From: Leishmania mexicana MHOM/GT/2001/U1103
Lineage: Eukaryota; Euglenozoa; Kinetoplastea; Trypanosomatida; Trypanosomatidae
Reading direction: 5' to 3'
NCBI RefSeq assembly: GCF_000234665.1
Contig: NC_018324.1
Coordinates: 1,111,501 to 1,175,500 of the forward strand
DNA: 64,000 nucleotides
Each line of letters begins with the position of its first letter. The first letter of the stretch is position 1. Under the pieces are notes generated by a model, which had not been told where the DNA came from, searched no databases, and was given only the letters and a program-made list of their open reading frames with translations. Positions 10,301 through 19,971 of the stretch are shown here, in pieces. The position numbers and the translations under genes are program-made.

Positions 10301-13300
10301 GCTGCTTCTCGCCGTCTCATTACCCGCCGCGCCGTTCACCCACGCCACCACCGTCGGATCCGACCACACCGGAAGCCGCCACCACAGCTGCCGCTGCCGC
10401 ACTGCCGCCACGGCACTCTCCGAGACATGCAGGAAAGGGGCGTCGTGGTCCCGCGTGGAAAGCCCGGACGCACGGCCAAGATCACCTTCCTCGTCCTCTG
10501 GTGCCCACCACTGCCGCAGTACACCAGTGGGCGCTTGAAGCTCTGCAATGAGGTGCTGCAGCTTCGCGTAACCCATGTCCGCGCGCGCAGAGTCCCAAGT
10601 GAGCATCCACACTCGCACACCTACGGTGGCCTGCGCCGCTACAAACTCCTTCTCTGCCTCCATGACGTCGCCGTTCATCACGTAAAACGGCTTGCCAGGC
10701 TGTAGTCTCTGAACGACACAGCCCTCGCCTACGATGACTGTGTCCTGCGGATGGCGGCTCTTGCTCCGGCGACAGAGAGCGGCTACGTCGCGCTCGGTAA
10801 CCTGCATGACTCGTGACATCTCTGCTGCGTTGTAGAGGGCCACCGAGGCGTGTCGATAGGACACCCCAAACCGTTCCTTAAAGCGTATCTGCCACTGCAT
10901 CGAGTTGGCGAGGCTCTCGGTGGCTGGAATGGCGACGCCGTAGCGGTATTCGCGGTGCTGGTGGCAGCGGTAGAGCACGGACGCCTCAGCCGCGCTGGCG
11001 CACTGTACCACACGCTCGTGCACAATATGAACACCATTGATGTGCAGTTGCTGCTCAAGCAAGCTGCGAAGAGTATGGTAGCTCGAGGACACGCGCTCCG
11101 CCACGGCGACGCACGTTGGGTCCAGGTAGAGGACCGCAGAGCATGTGAAGGGTGAGGACGGAGAGGGCCGATTTTGTTGGTGCGCCGTCGCAAAGCCACA
11201 TTGGACAAAAGGGTCGACGGCGCCTGTGAGCGCCACGTGACGGTAAGCGCGCAGCTGCGCGAGGATCGTGAGGTCTGCCGGCCCCTTGTCCGCTTCTCTC
11301 AGATGTGGAGCATCCGGTAGTAGGGCTGTGGCTGGTGGCACAAGCCGCGTTTTGTCCTGCAGAATCAAGACTGTGCGCGTACACTGGGCGTCGCGCAGCT
11401 GCCGCACCAACGCGTGTACGTCCTCCTGCGGCAGGACGTGGAATGCCTCTGTGATGACGCCGGTGTCTTGACTGTACACGCTGGGGTTGGTAAGAAGCGT
11501 TGACAGCAGCGACGGGTGCACCCCAGACTGAAGGAGGAGGCAGCCGTACGGGTCCTGTCTCGGTGACTGGGCGAGCCAGCGACACCGCTCAGCCAGTGCA
11601 GCAAGGGGAGTCTTCGAGGCGTGCAGCACACACTCGATCTCGTCCGGCCGCCCTGTCAGGCTGTACCGCGTCCAGTGCGCTCCAAAGTGCTGACGCAGGG
11701 AGCCAGCAGCCGCGGCAGCCGGGTCGGCGGCACCAATCACGTCTCTCAGGAAGTCGTCCCACGACATGTCCGCGGCATTCCACTCAACCGCGTACCAGAC
11801 AACTTCGTGGCTGCCAACGTGCAGGCGGGACCGTCGGTAGCTGTACGGCGCGTTCATCACATAAAGGCCCTCCTCGGCCATGTAACCCACGAAGAGCGAG
11901 TCAGACAGCTTCGCCTGATGCTCGGGTGCCAGACTCTCCCACCACATCATCACGTGCACAGTCCCGTACTTCTGCTCCGCCTCTTTCGCGTTCAGCACTA
12001 GCCCAAGCTGCACCGCCCCCATCCAGTCCAGGTTGAAGTGACGCGCGAAGGCTTGCGCCTCGGCGTCCGTGATGGGCACCTCGGCAGCGCTGCGCACGTA
12101 TGCGTTCTTGAAGAAAGGATCGTGCAGGACATCGAGGAGCTCCCGTTCGAGGGCCACTTGCAGCGGCACTGCTCCGCTGTCGCGGACGCGCACCCGATGT
12201 GCGAGCAGCAGCGCTGGCACAGCATCCCGCACGGCGGGAGTGGTGCTAGAGGGATGCAGCCAGATGAAGCCGTGGTGGAGTTGCACGGCCCGCTGCAACC
12301 GAGCAAAGCGCGACGTCCAGCAAGGGGTGGATGGTGAGGAGTCTTGTGACGGTAACAGCGGCTGCAACACTGTTTTGAGCGTTTCGCGCACCTGCTGAAC
12401 CACGATGGCGAGCGTGGATGCGCCTCGCTGCAGCAGTCGCTGCACGCTCGGCTGCCGCACGAGCCAATCTTCTAGCGCCACCTCAGAGCTCAGCGGTCCG
12501 CTCGAGCCGACCCGCGGCCACCGCAGCACATCGACCAGCGCGTGATACGCAGTGGGGGAGAATACGTGCAGCGGTTCGCCAACCAGGCGCTTCGTATTTG
12601 AGGGACTGCGATTCGCAATGCGGGAGAGCAACCGGGTCAGCGATCCAGCGGGAGAGTTCCCGCAACTCCCTGTCTCTCCGTCGTTGTCGTTGCGGCATTG
12701 CCCGACGAGCGCTTTCCGCATTTCGTTCCAAGAGACGGCGGATGCGTCCCACTGAACCCGCAGCAGATGCACCCGCGCTGTCTCTGCATTGTAGCGGTGC
12801 TCCAAGAGCGGAACGTGACCATTCACCACCCAGACCTCGTATGTGGCAAGGTACCCGAGCCAGCAGTTGTCACCGACGCAGATAGGCTTGGTGCGGCGCC
12901 ACCCCGCCTCTAGCGCGCCGAGGGGAATGTGCAGCGCGTCACACACCATGGCGCCGCCATAGAGGTTTTCAGGAGTGAACGGCTGGGCAGTCTCGTCTGC
13001 TAGCGCTGCAGCCGCAGCCCTGAGGGTCACCTGCATGTCGTCCGACATCATTGCCCACAAGCCAGTCCCGGTCTTTTGCGCCAGCTGCCGAGCCACTGCC
13101 AAAGCCGTGCTGCCGCTGAAGATGTAGTCGAAGGCGTCATAGCCGAAAATATCCGCCTCTTCGACGATGCACACGCCGTTTTCTTCGAGTGTGGCCAGCG
13201 TAAGCTTCATGGCCTCTGTGGTGGTGGCGACCGGCGGCAGAAGCGCAAGCACAGCCTCATGCGCAGCAGACTCTGCTGTCGGCGACGCACTGAACGACGC

Positions 13301-15373
13301 GTGGAGTGTCACCCACGATTGCCCCTGTGAGCGCACCAGGTCGCGGCTGACCACATCGTCTTCGTACGGAATGCCCCACCAGAGATGACGCGCACGCATC
13401 GCACCAAAGCAGTCAGCGGAGACTTGGACAAGAGGGTACGCTGCACCCACCGACTCTGTGAAAGCAGCCCCGTAAGGCGCAGCGGGTTCCACGCCCAAGG
13501 CTTCATTGTGGCCTTCCCTGAGCAAAACGGGGTCCACCAACGCTGCCGCGCAGAGGACTTCAGAAATAGCAGCGCCCCGCACGGCCACGCTCTGCTGCTC
13601 TGCATCGGCTCGCCACGACAGTTGCCACAGTCCACCTGCACGTTCGGGCGCGCATGCGATTGTGGAAGTCCCGAGTACGTCACGGCGGTACACAGCGTAC
13701 ACGGCGTTGACGACAAAGTATGACTCTGAAGTGAGACTGTAGGGCCGGTTTGGCGTTGCCACCTCTTTCCGTTTGCCTTGCAAGTTGACGGAGTCGCTCG
13801 CTGACGAGACAGCGTCCACCGGACACGCTGGATTCAGCTGCGTCATGAGCTCCTGTCGCGAGAGCTCCGTAATCGACAGCGTGGCAGACAGCCGGTGCGT
13901 TGTGTGCGTATTCATGGCACAGTGCTTCAGTATCGCGGCAGCCAGTTCCGCACCAAGCAGGTCCTCGGCGAGAGAGGTGCTCCAAATGCGGCCCTCCTGC
14001 ATGGCGACCTCCCAGGGCACGCCACAGTTTTTCTCGAAGCAAGCTGTCGCTTCGGCAGCGACGGCCTTGTTCTCATCGACCGCGAATCGACGGAGCGCCT
14101 CCTGGTCCAGCGCGTAGCGGGCAACATCTCCGTGATGGAGATCCAGTTTTGCCTCCAGCTCCTCTGCGGAGACTTCACGCACTGCCTCGACGCACACTTC
14201 GAGTTGCTCCAGTTTTGCTTCGAGGAGATGGGCGAGCTCTTCGCGGGACCACAGGCGAGGGTGGACGAGAGCGACTGCATAGGTGCGAGAAGGGATCGAG
14301 TCCTCGGCGAGTGGCCCCGATGATGCTGCTGTCATATCCACGCGGCCATTTTTCCAGTCGTAGAGAGCTGCGGCATCATCCACCGCGTTTCTGTCCTCCG
14401 CTGCGTCGTCGGGAGAACGCAGCGCATCATACAGCGCCACAAGGGTGACAGCAACATCACCTTCGTCTTTGCCGTCCGTCATGTCAAACACGTCCGTAAA
14501 GTGGCCGTGCTCGTGCAGCGTAGGGCCACGCAGGAGCGCCGCCACCCAGGAGAGCGGTAGACCGTGCTGAACCAGCGACCGGGCAAATGGGTCGTTGTAA
14601 AGCGGCACATTCATCCAGCACACGCGACACGCCAGCGCCTCCAGTGCCCCCGTGAATACATCGATACTGTAGGGCGTAGAAGTCGCCTCTGCCAGCATAC
14701 GCGGCAGCCGAATCATTCGCTCCGTCACCTCCGGCGACACTTCTTGGGCGGCTTGCGAGGGCCAAGAGGCGACGCACCACCAGCAAGGGGCGGCAGCGCC
14801 ACTAGCACCGCTGCTTCGGCGCCGAAACGCCTCGAGCACCGCAGGGTAGGCACCATTCACGACATAGTGCAGCGGCACATCGCCCTCTCTTTCGTCAGAG
14901 CTGAGGATCCTCGTGACGGTCAAGCCCAGCGGCAGCGCAAGCACGGCGTCGTCGCCAGCCGATGTGCAACGCGACGCCAATTCCGCAGCGGAGACGTTGT
15001 CTGCTCGCATAACATCAAACGCTGTGCGCAGCCGCCCGTCGTCGAGGGCAGAGTCCCAGAGCTCGCCATAGTACGCGTAGAAAAGAGACTTGAGGTCCTC
15101 TTCGGCCGCGCAAAACGCTGGCTGCCCTTCTTCCCTGTTGACATTCTCCGAGGCGGAAAGCGGGTGGCGCAGAACGGCGTCCGTCGCCGATGCGGCCCAA
15201 TAGTGGGTGCTGCCAAAGTGCCTTTCTACAGTTGACGTGCTCAGCAATGTGCTCGCGGAGACCGTGTCTTCGGCATCAACGCACGCACCGACGTTCGCGA
15301 GGCACGTGCGTACGCGATCGACGACGGCTGACGACCACGCATGCGGTCGAATCAGAACAAAAATGGAGTTCAT
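7310..15373 (-). CDS. giant protein with seven degenerate NDK-like modules and EF-hand-like C-terminus
   Basis: ATG-started, 2,687 residues. A motif of the form aromatic-V-[VMI]-N-[GA] recurs seven times, at about residues 168, 552, 847, 1170, 1563, 1895 and 2338. Each copy is followed by a strand with W-x-[VL]-x-W, and in better copies by an SW..F...V.G..[DE] stretch and a GS[IL]R segment. The copy near 1895 continues into PGSIRG, which matches the PGTIRGDF signature of nucleoside diphosphate kinases. The N-terminus (FVLIRP) resembles the first NDK strand (FAIIKP). The catalytic NDK histidine context (NxxHGSD) is not recognisable in any copy, so the modules are probably non-catalytic. The last ~60 residues (FYRDF...SYEEFAHAI) resemble an EF-hand pair. 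Multi-NDK and EF-hand proteins are common in axonemes, so a flagellar role is a reasonable inference. Existence of the gene is near certain; the function is not. Confidence 0.85.
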   Translation of the reverse strand: MNSIFVLIRPHAWSSAVVDRVRTCLANVGACVDAEDTVSASTLLSTSTVERHFGSTHYWAASATDAVLRHPLSASENVNREEGQPAFCAAEEDLKSLFYAYYGELWDSALDDGRLRTAFDVMRADNVSAAELASRCTSAGDDAVLALPLGLTVTRILSSDEREGDVPLHYVVNGAYPAVLEAFRRRSSGASGAAAPCWWCVASWPSQAAQEVSPEVTERMIRLPRMLAEATSTPYSIDVFTGALEALACRVCWMNVPLYNDPFARSLVQHGLPLSWVAALLRGPTLHEHGHFTDVFDMTDGKDEGDVAVTLVALYDALRSPDDAAEDRNAVDDAAALYDWKNGRVDMTAASSGPLAEDSIPSRTYAVALVHPRLWSREELAHLLEAKLEQLEVCVEAVREVSAEELEAKLDLHHGDVARYALDQEALRRFAVDENKAVAAEATACFEKNCGVPWEVAMQEGRIWSTSLAEDLLGAELAAAILKHCAMNTHTTHRLSATLSITELSRQELMTQLNPACPVDAVSSASDSVNLQGKRKEVATPNRPYSLTSESYFVVNAVYAVYRRDVLGTSTIACAPERAGGLWQLSWRADAEQQSVAVRGAAISEVLCAAALVDPVLLREGHNEALGVEPAAPYGAAFTESVGAAYPLVQVSADCFGAMRARHLWWGIPYEDDVVSRDLVRSQGQSWVTLHASFSASPTAESAAHEAVLALLPPVATTTEAMKLTLATLEENGVCIVEEADIFGYDAFDYIFSGSTALAVARQLAQKTGTGLWAMMSDDMQVTLRAAAAALADETAQPFTPENLYGGAMVCDALHIPLGALEAGWRRTKPICVGDNCWLGYLATYEVWVVNGHVPLLEHRYNAETARVHLLRVQWDASAVSWNEMRKALVGQCRNDNDGETGSCGNSPAGSLTRLLSRIANRSPSNTKRLVGEPLHVFSPTAYHALVDVLRWPRVGSSGPLSSEVALEDWLVRQPSVQRLLQRGASTLAIVVQQVRETLKTVLQPLLPSQDSSPSTPCWTSRFARLQRAVQLHHGFIWLHPSSTTPAVRDAVPALLLAHRVRVRDSGAVPLQVALERELLDVLHDPFFKNAYVRSAAEVPITDAEAQAFARHFNLDWMGAVQLGLVLNAKEAEQKYGTVHVMMWWESLAPEHQAKLSDSLFVGYMAEEGLYVMNAPYSYRRSRLHVGSHEVVWYAVEWNAADMSWDDFLRDVIGAADPAAAAAGSLRQHFGAHWTRYSLTGRPDEIECVLHASKTPLAALAERCRWLAQSPRQDPYGCLLLQSGVHPSLLSTLLTNPSVYSQDTGVITEAFHVLPQEDVHALVRQLRDAQCTRTVLILQDKTRLVPPATALLPDAPHLREADKGPADLTILAQLRAYRHVALTGAVDPFVQCGFATAHQQNRPSPSSPFTCSAVLYLDPTCVAVAERVSSSYHTLRSLLEQQLHINGVHIVHERVVQCASAAEASVLYRCHQHREYRYGVAIPATESLANSMQWQIRFKERFGVSYRHASVALYNAAEMSRVMQVTERDVAALCRRSKSRHPQDTVIVGEGCVVQRLQPGKPFYVMNGDVMEAEKEFVAAQATVGVRVWMLTWDSARADMGYAKLQHLIAELQAPTGVLRQWWAPEDEEGDLGRASGLSTRDHDAPFLHVSESAVAAVRQRQLWWRLPVWSDPTVVAWVNGAAGNETARSSTDASALNPRTVAWALQDPLISVAARDDDGPVYLWDTVVGMDAWHTCARIRCCWAAAVEDEHNDETTRDNAVLTLAPQVATNSAVHHLVRSVLLGNGLRIDAHGFIADHGEDIVALKRTVQYLYPEDWSYAIEEPNEIQLNFDEAVCVARTFGTSWEALLDGGRLLPGSRATKRLGGMTAPQLQLFVKTAKNSLWVRPHLHIVELEEYGVYVINAHVPYLAHTIASAITEYPLPYYLVSWSPSLWSWKECLAQVFGCAEPTLAVPGSIRGRLYASWSSFGLHAAPEKAEGGGGGVCVSEGPLQSLLSRLHVQWPPLDDFESDPIGSVVLRQPESSGATALLRAWLRNPVATCDGIGTGVLSHLACWDTREVLHLLETVTVTRKKASGAEALLLPSALAKARSEVHEAEARRAAEAAREAVFQQRYDLPLLLTFSEAAAPPVVQTSDNTAESALLHRNVNTLLFFSHQLDTAQRALLRQHLEQHSVAVTAAAKYEEEEQECTASLLDRLYATEAFFADCPNLAAVLSESDEVAVEDQARFSAVFCDEVLWLELLARSALSQEAEHDADTSLVGSASDEVHQRRYIYSAADAMKIWRLTPHELWAEVRQGVSVRLSEGLEVTRLCRMTPGCASDTNERAVATDTGAPWKGHYVVNGLYAAVRDSLQAPAATCEKSNAPHAQAPPSLTKWNVTWDAQTLSWHDFCQFVIGYADCTQAASLSFNALIAESIVDARASHEENKDETPSPLSCVGVMAASGPLAAFAVRRSWCWNANYHDMYLPDPFLRAVGVAGMDHDVVLNEGWLLNPLMAVAPSMRRLRVFDWTRGCDTPAVLDWMHSRKQMLDHTSIESNEARGASPAPAEASHDSEESAEIVAVAQTVAEELHPPSPPPRMKSQLKMAWVYDALLHASTHADYKLLWQHYRSLSAPAAVAAGEAASTHKMSNTISFALFYRDFKYLDNFGVPCMSHELKNLFIDIETQRHGRMSYEEFAHAIAVYHSL

Positions 15374-16762
15374 ATGTAGGCTCTAGGGGGTGGGCTGGGG
15401 TGGGAGCGGTGCTGATGAGCGTAGGCTCGCGCGCGTGTACGTGCGGGAGTGTGATCAAGTGAGGGTCTTCCTCTCACGTGGTTTCCAATAAAACAAAATG
15501 ACGACAGGAAAACAAGAGAAGCAGTGCTCCATATGCGGAGGGGGTGGTGGTGAATCAGCCGTGCTTACGAACGACTCGTACCTCGCTGCAGCTAGTTTAC
15601 ATGCAGCAGACCCCAATGGCAACCAAAAAAATAAGAGGCGCCTGCTTCGTACGTACTGATGGCTCTTCTCTCTCAAGGCGTTGTGTGATGGCCTTTGGCT
15701 GGCTGCGCTCAGGTAAACTGCTGCACACAGAGAAGGATGAGAAGGCGACGACGGTGAATGGGGGGGGGGCAGACAGGGCGAGCGCCGTCAGCTTTTCAGC
15801 GACACGTGAAGCAGGAGATACAAAAATAGACGGGACGGGCCGATGCACACAGTCCTGAGGAGGGAGGGCACCGATATGCACGTCTGCTGCACGTCTACCC
15901 AGGCATACACATTGACAGTGGCCCAGCGAAGAGAGAGAGAGCGAGAGCGAGGCAGGAGGTGTGGGAGAGGGAGTGATGTGGAGGATGTGTCGTCGAGGAC
16001 ATACCGCGTGTTCGACAAGAAAAAAAAACTACTAGGCAGGCTTACAGGGTGGCCTTGGGATGAGCCAGTGCCCCTCCCCCTTTCGTTTCGTTGTATTTTC
16101 TCCTTCGTCTTCCTTCACGATACGCATATACTTGCGCACGGCTATTCTGTAAAACAGGCGAGCACATACACACACATCAAAAAAAAATATATATGAACAG
16201 AAAGCACAGCGACCATCTAAGGTTGAATCAAATCTATCACAAACAGTGACTTGCCCCATCTAAGTCTGCCGTCTAAAGGGGAGGATGATGTGGTGGGGGG
16301 GGGGGGAAGCGGGGGAGCGGTAAGGCCTTCTACACTTCAATCTTGGCGTAGTGCTCTCTCTGTCTCCCTGCTGTTGCTGGCCAGTAACAATGCGCCGCAC
16401 ACACACACACACATACATACCGAAAGAAAAAAGAAAAAGAGCAGCAAAGCAGTGCCGAAAGGGGTGAGCATCACCCGAGCGTCGCATCTGCAGAGATTGC
16501 AGCGACCAAGGAGAGGATGTCGAAGTAGAGGAAATGAGCGGGGGTGGTGGTGGTGGTCGGGAGAGTCTGGAAAGTGTCAGCTCTTCTGTTATCGGCGTTT
16601 GCTTGGTCCATGTGAGATCTGGCCACAAACAGAAGCGAGAATGGCAACGGCTCGCATCTCGGCGTATCGTGGCCGCCACCACGCTTCTCCCCCTTGTGCA
16701 TCTCCCCTTCCTGCACAACAACACGAAAAAAAAGAGGAGAGGGAAAATAGCGCGCCGCCCCT
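15374..16762. other. intergenic spacer with poly-G and CA tracts
   Basis: About 1.4 kb without a supportable gene. Plus-strand G-runs near 15764 and 16291-16308, (CA)n near 16399-16412 and A-runs near 16020 and 16180 dominate. It should hold the 3' UTR of the pseudokinase-like gene and the 5' region of the NDK-like giant gene. Confidence 0.6.
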
Positions 16763-19387
16763 TCAACGAGCATGGCGCATAACGGCCGCATCAAAGCTCT
16801 GATGCAGCGCCTCTGTGTCCGTCGGAAGGGACAGCATCAGGTTCTTCATCTGGATGAGGTAGTTTGCCACTTGTGTGGGCTCTGTGGCAATCACGATGAG
16901 CTTCTGTAGTAGTATGTACTGCTCCGATGTGAGCTCCGCAGCGAGAGGGTGTTCCAGAAAAAGCTGCAGACTCCCCAGCAAGTCTTTTCCATAGGTGGTC
17001 ACGGACGGCGCCGTGTCGTCCTCAAAGTCAAATGGGATCGTGCGACCAGCGTTGCGGTCCACAAACATGCTGAAGTCCACCCAGCGCTCCCAGTGAAAGA
17101 GCACCATGAACGGCTGACGTGTGGCGTCTTGAGCACCAACGTGGCCGTTGGCCTCCTCGGCCCGCTGCTTCTCCTCCACCCTCGGCAGCGAAGACGATTG
17201 CTCAGACACCATTGGCCAGGCGAGAAACAGTTCCCCGAGAGCTGACAGGTTCCCGTGCACGGTGCGGCGCGCCACCATTGTCGAGAAGGCCTTCAGCACG
17301 ACACGCATGAGGGTGGTGTAGCTTCCGAGTGACAAGGGCAGCCCACTCATAGGGACCGCGCGGTAGCCGAGCGGCATCGAGAGCACTGTGATACCGCCCC
17401 CATCAGCGTAGCGGATGCCGTGCACGTGCACCTGGGGAGCACACAAGGAAAGGCCGAGTGCTGCCCGACGGGCCTCGTCGCCACCCCGCGGAAGCATCGT
17501 CATTCGCCACCGGTACACAAAATACTCTTGCGACGACACCTCTCCTAGGCATGCATTATCTGCCGATATTGGCAAGGGGCAGGACTCTGCATCATTCCTG
17601 CACGGCACGTAGTTCCGTTCCGCTTCGGCGATAGGGCCCGTCGGCGCAGCTGTCGATGCCACCACAATGCGGTCCTCTCCGTCACCAACGCTTGGCTGCA
17701 TCGGCAACTCTGGCGCAGCCGCACCGACACTGCAGTCTTGTTGCGGTTCTGTATCCGTCACAGCTTCCACCATCAACTCCTTACCAATGGGCCGTTGGTC
17801 TGGCGCTGCGTGTGAATCTGTCGCTCTTGTCTCCTTGACGGTGACTGAGATCCCGGTCCCGGGTGACCGATCTGTTTCAATGGGGCTCCCTGCCGTTTTG
17901 GCGGGGGCACTGATTCGCACCGCCACGTACACCTCGGCCACGAGGTGGAAGTGCACGAGCCGATACCACGCGCTGCCGAGTCGAACGACCGACCCACACT
18001 GCAACTCCGGCGTCGTCTCTACATCTGTCGCTTCCTCCTCTGAGTAGAGCTGAGGCGGCATGGCCGCGGCCCACACCTGCACATTGTGCTCCACCGCAGC
18101 CCCCACCTTGCTCGCGGCGATGGCCGTGGCTGAAAGCCCATACGCGCTGCTCGCAATGGGCTGTCGATACGAGGGGGTGGCGGTGGCGTGCGACGCGGTC
18201 GAGGTGTTGGTGTGTGTTGTGCTGCGAAAGAGCTGCTTGGTGGCTCGCACCGCTGCGGACGCGCGTGACGTTGCCGTCCACCGCGTCGCATCCTCGACCG
18301 CCGTCTCCTCCACCCTAGCGTTGTCCCCCTCTGACAGCGGCACTGGTGGTGGCGTGAACAGGCGCGGCGGGAGCGGCAGGGCGCCATGTACGCGTTTCTG
18401 AGGTGGCTGTTCCTCTCGCTGCATGTCGTCGGCGCTTTGATCGTCGTTAATGAAGCGGACGCGACTGTGGCGACCCCCGCCACCGCTGCTGCGACTGCGG
18501 TGGCGTTTCTCTGACCTCCACGGCCACTGCGAGCGGCGACCGTCCGCATCATCCGGAAGCCGCGGCAGTGCGGCCGGCGGCATTGACGCGGCTCGATGAG
18601 AACCGCCTCCGCCGTCGCTGCGGTGTATGAGGATACCTTCTTCCTCCGCTACGGACCGCACCGGGAGGCAGCTGTGCGTCTTGATAAGACCGCCACGGTT
18701 CATTCCTGCCGCAGCGGTCCCGCAGCTGTCGCGAAAGATAGAAAACTCGGATGGCCGCGCCGAAGCGGGGCAAGAGGAGGTGCAAATTGCAGACACGGAC
18801 GGGTAATGCGAGGTGGCAGAGACGTCGATGCCGACGAGGGTGTCGCCGTCTATGTGGCTGGGCCGCACCACGCGCGACACCTCCTCCGTCTGTGTGAGCT
18901 CGTGCCCCTCTGCTGTGGCCGCTGAAGCGCGCACGGACATTGGACGGCTGCCGCCGGTCGTGTCTGACTCCATTGGCAGCTCAGCACTTAACCGCACACC
19001 TGAGCGGCGCGAGTCGCGGCCGTTTTCTTTCTCCAGGCGTCGTAGCTCTTGCTGAACGGCCATATCCTGCATCTGGAAGGCGACGCACAGCTCCCGTCCC
19101 AGTCGGTCGTACATCGGATACTTGGAGAAGAAGGCGACATTAGGGTTGCAGGAGGAGAGCGCCATGCGGCGCTGTTCGTACTGACGAGTGGTTCGACGCG
19201 CTGGAGTCGACGATGTGGGGGTGGCTGATGCGGTTTTCTCGCTTGCCAGCCCCGCAGCACACAGTGCCGGCGTTACTCCGCGGACATCAGCCTCCTCCTC
19301 TTTCAGCTCTTGCACGTACTCCTCTACTATCATCCGGCGGATGTACGTCGTGTCATGCCCGTACACAGCATCGTAAGGGGAGTACAT
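16763..19387 (-). CDS. probable pseudokinase with long disordered N-terminal half
   Basis: The first ATG (residues begin MYSPYDAVYG) gives 874 residues. The frame is open about 80 bp further upstream, but that part has no ATG and is a polypyrimidine tract. Residues 1 to ~440 are Ser/Arg/Pro-rich and disordered. The C-terminal part resembles a protein kinase fold: an N-lobe-like segment near 464-493 (VVRLGSAWYRLV...VYVAVR), a helix-rich C-lobe, and an HGNL sequence near residue 709 in the place of the catalytic-loop HRD/HGD. No DFG or glycine-rich loop is evident, so it is more likely a pseudokinase than an active enzyme. The family match is by eye and only moderately secure; a conserved protein of unknown function is the safe alternative. 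Confidence 0.7.
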   Translation of the reverse strand: MYSPYDAVYGHDTTYIRRMIVEEYVQELKEEEADVRGVTPALCAAGLASEKTASATPTSSTPARRTTRQYEQRRMALSSCNPNVAFFSKYPMYDRLGRELCVAFQMQDMAVQQELRRLEKENGRDSRRSGVRLSAELPMESDTTGGSRPMSVRASAATAEGHELTQTEEVSRVVRPSHIDGDTLVGIDVSATSHYPSVSAICTSSCPASARPSEFSIFRDSCGTAAAGMNRGGLIKTHSCLPVRSVAEEEGILIHRSDGGGGSHRAASMPPAALPRLPDDADGRRSQWPWRSEKRHRSRSSGGGGRHSRVRFINDDQSADDMQREEQPPQKRVHGALPLPPRLFTPPPVPLSEGDNARVEETAVEDATRWTATSRASAAVRATKQLFRSTTHTNTSTASHATATPSYRQPIASSAYGLSATAIAASKVGAAVEHNVQVWAAAMPPQLYSEEEATDVETTPELQCGSVVRLGSAWYRLVHFHLVAEVYVAVRISAPAKTAGSPIETDRSPGTGISVTVKETRATDSHAAPDQRPIGKELMVEAVTDTEPQQDCSVGAAAPELPMQPSVGDGEDRIVVASTAAPTGPIAEAERNYVPCRNDAESCPLPISADNACLGEVSSQEYFVYRWRMTMLPRGGDEARRAALGLSLCAPQVHVHGIRYADGGGITVLSMPLGYRAVPMSGLPLSLGSYTTLMRVVLKAFSTMVARRTVHGNLSALGELFLAWPMVSEQSSSLPRVEEKQRAEEANGHVGAQDATRQPFMVLFHWERWVDFSMFVDRNAGRTIPFDFEDDTAPSVTTYGKDLLGSLQLFLEHPLAAELTSEQYILLQKLIVIATEPTQVANYLIQMKNLMLSLPTDTEALHQSFDAAVMRHAR

Positions 19388-19475
19388 TGGCGTGTGCGCC
19401 GCGTCTGTGCTGACTTCTGAGTGGGGTTCACCAGAAAGGCACGAGAAAAAGAACAGAAGAAACAAGGGACATATC
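19388..19475 (-). promoter_or_regulatory. candidate trans-splice acceptor region of the pseudokinase-like gene
   Basis: On the minus strand a pyrimidine-rich tract lies at about 19440-19472, followed toward the ATG at 19387 by several AG dinucleotides within 30-50 nt. This is the normal layout of a spliced-leader acceptor. It explains why the open frame upstream of the ATG encodes Phe/Leu/Ser. Confidence 0.5.
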
Positions 19476-19971
19476 GAGTCGGCACACGAACGACACGTGC
19501 GCCATGATGGGGTCGCGTCGTGTGACGGCGTACAAAGGACGGGTAGAGGGAAGGTGGGTAAGGAGGTTCAGTTGCACCGGTGTGGTAGGGGGGGGCGTGT
19601 GGGGTGACACAGACACCTACACCATACAGGAGAGGAGGCGATGCGGAGTGTGGAGAGGGAGCCGAAGGCCACGAAGCAACAATGCAGCATCTGTCACCTG
19701 GGCTGGTCGTGGCAGTGCCCACGGGTGGGGGGGGTAGAGGGCGCGGCGCGGAAATAGTGCGCGCGCTTCATCCGCCTACACCTTGGCCCCTGCACAGCCC
19801 CTCTTCTCGCTCGCATCCTGCCTGGAACACCCACGGAATGGTACGTCGTCGCAACGAATTCCTCGCCAGTGATGGTGCTAATAATACAAGATGACATGCA
19901 ATGGAGACGCAATCCATCGCACAGCAGAAAAGGCATGCGCGCGGGGCAGAAAGAGCCAGCACCGCGCTCTG
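19476..19971. other. intergenic spacer
   Basis: About 500 bp between the AAA+-like gene and the pseudokinase-like gene. It holds G-runs near 19590 and 19725 and mixed sequence; no gene is supported. Confidence 0.55.
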
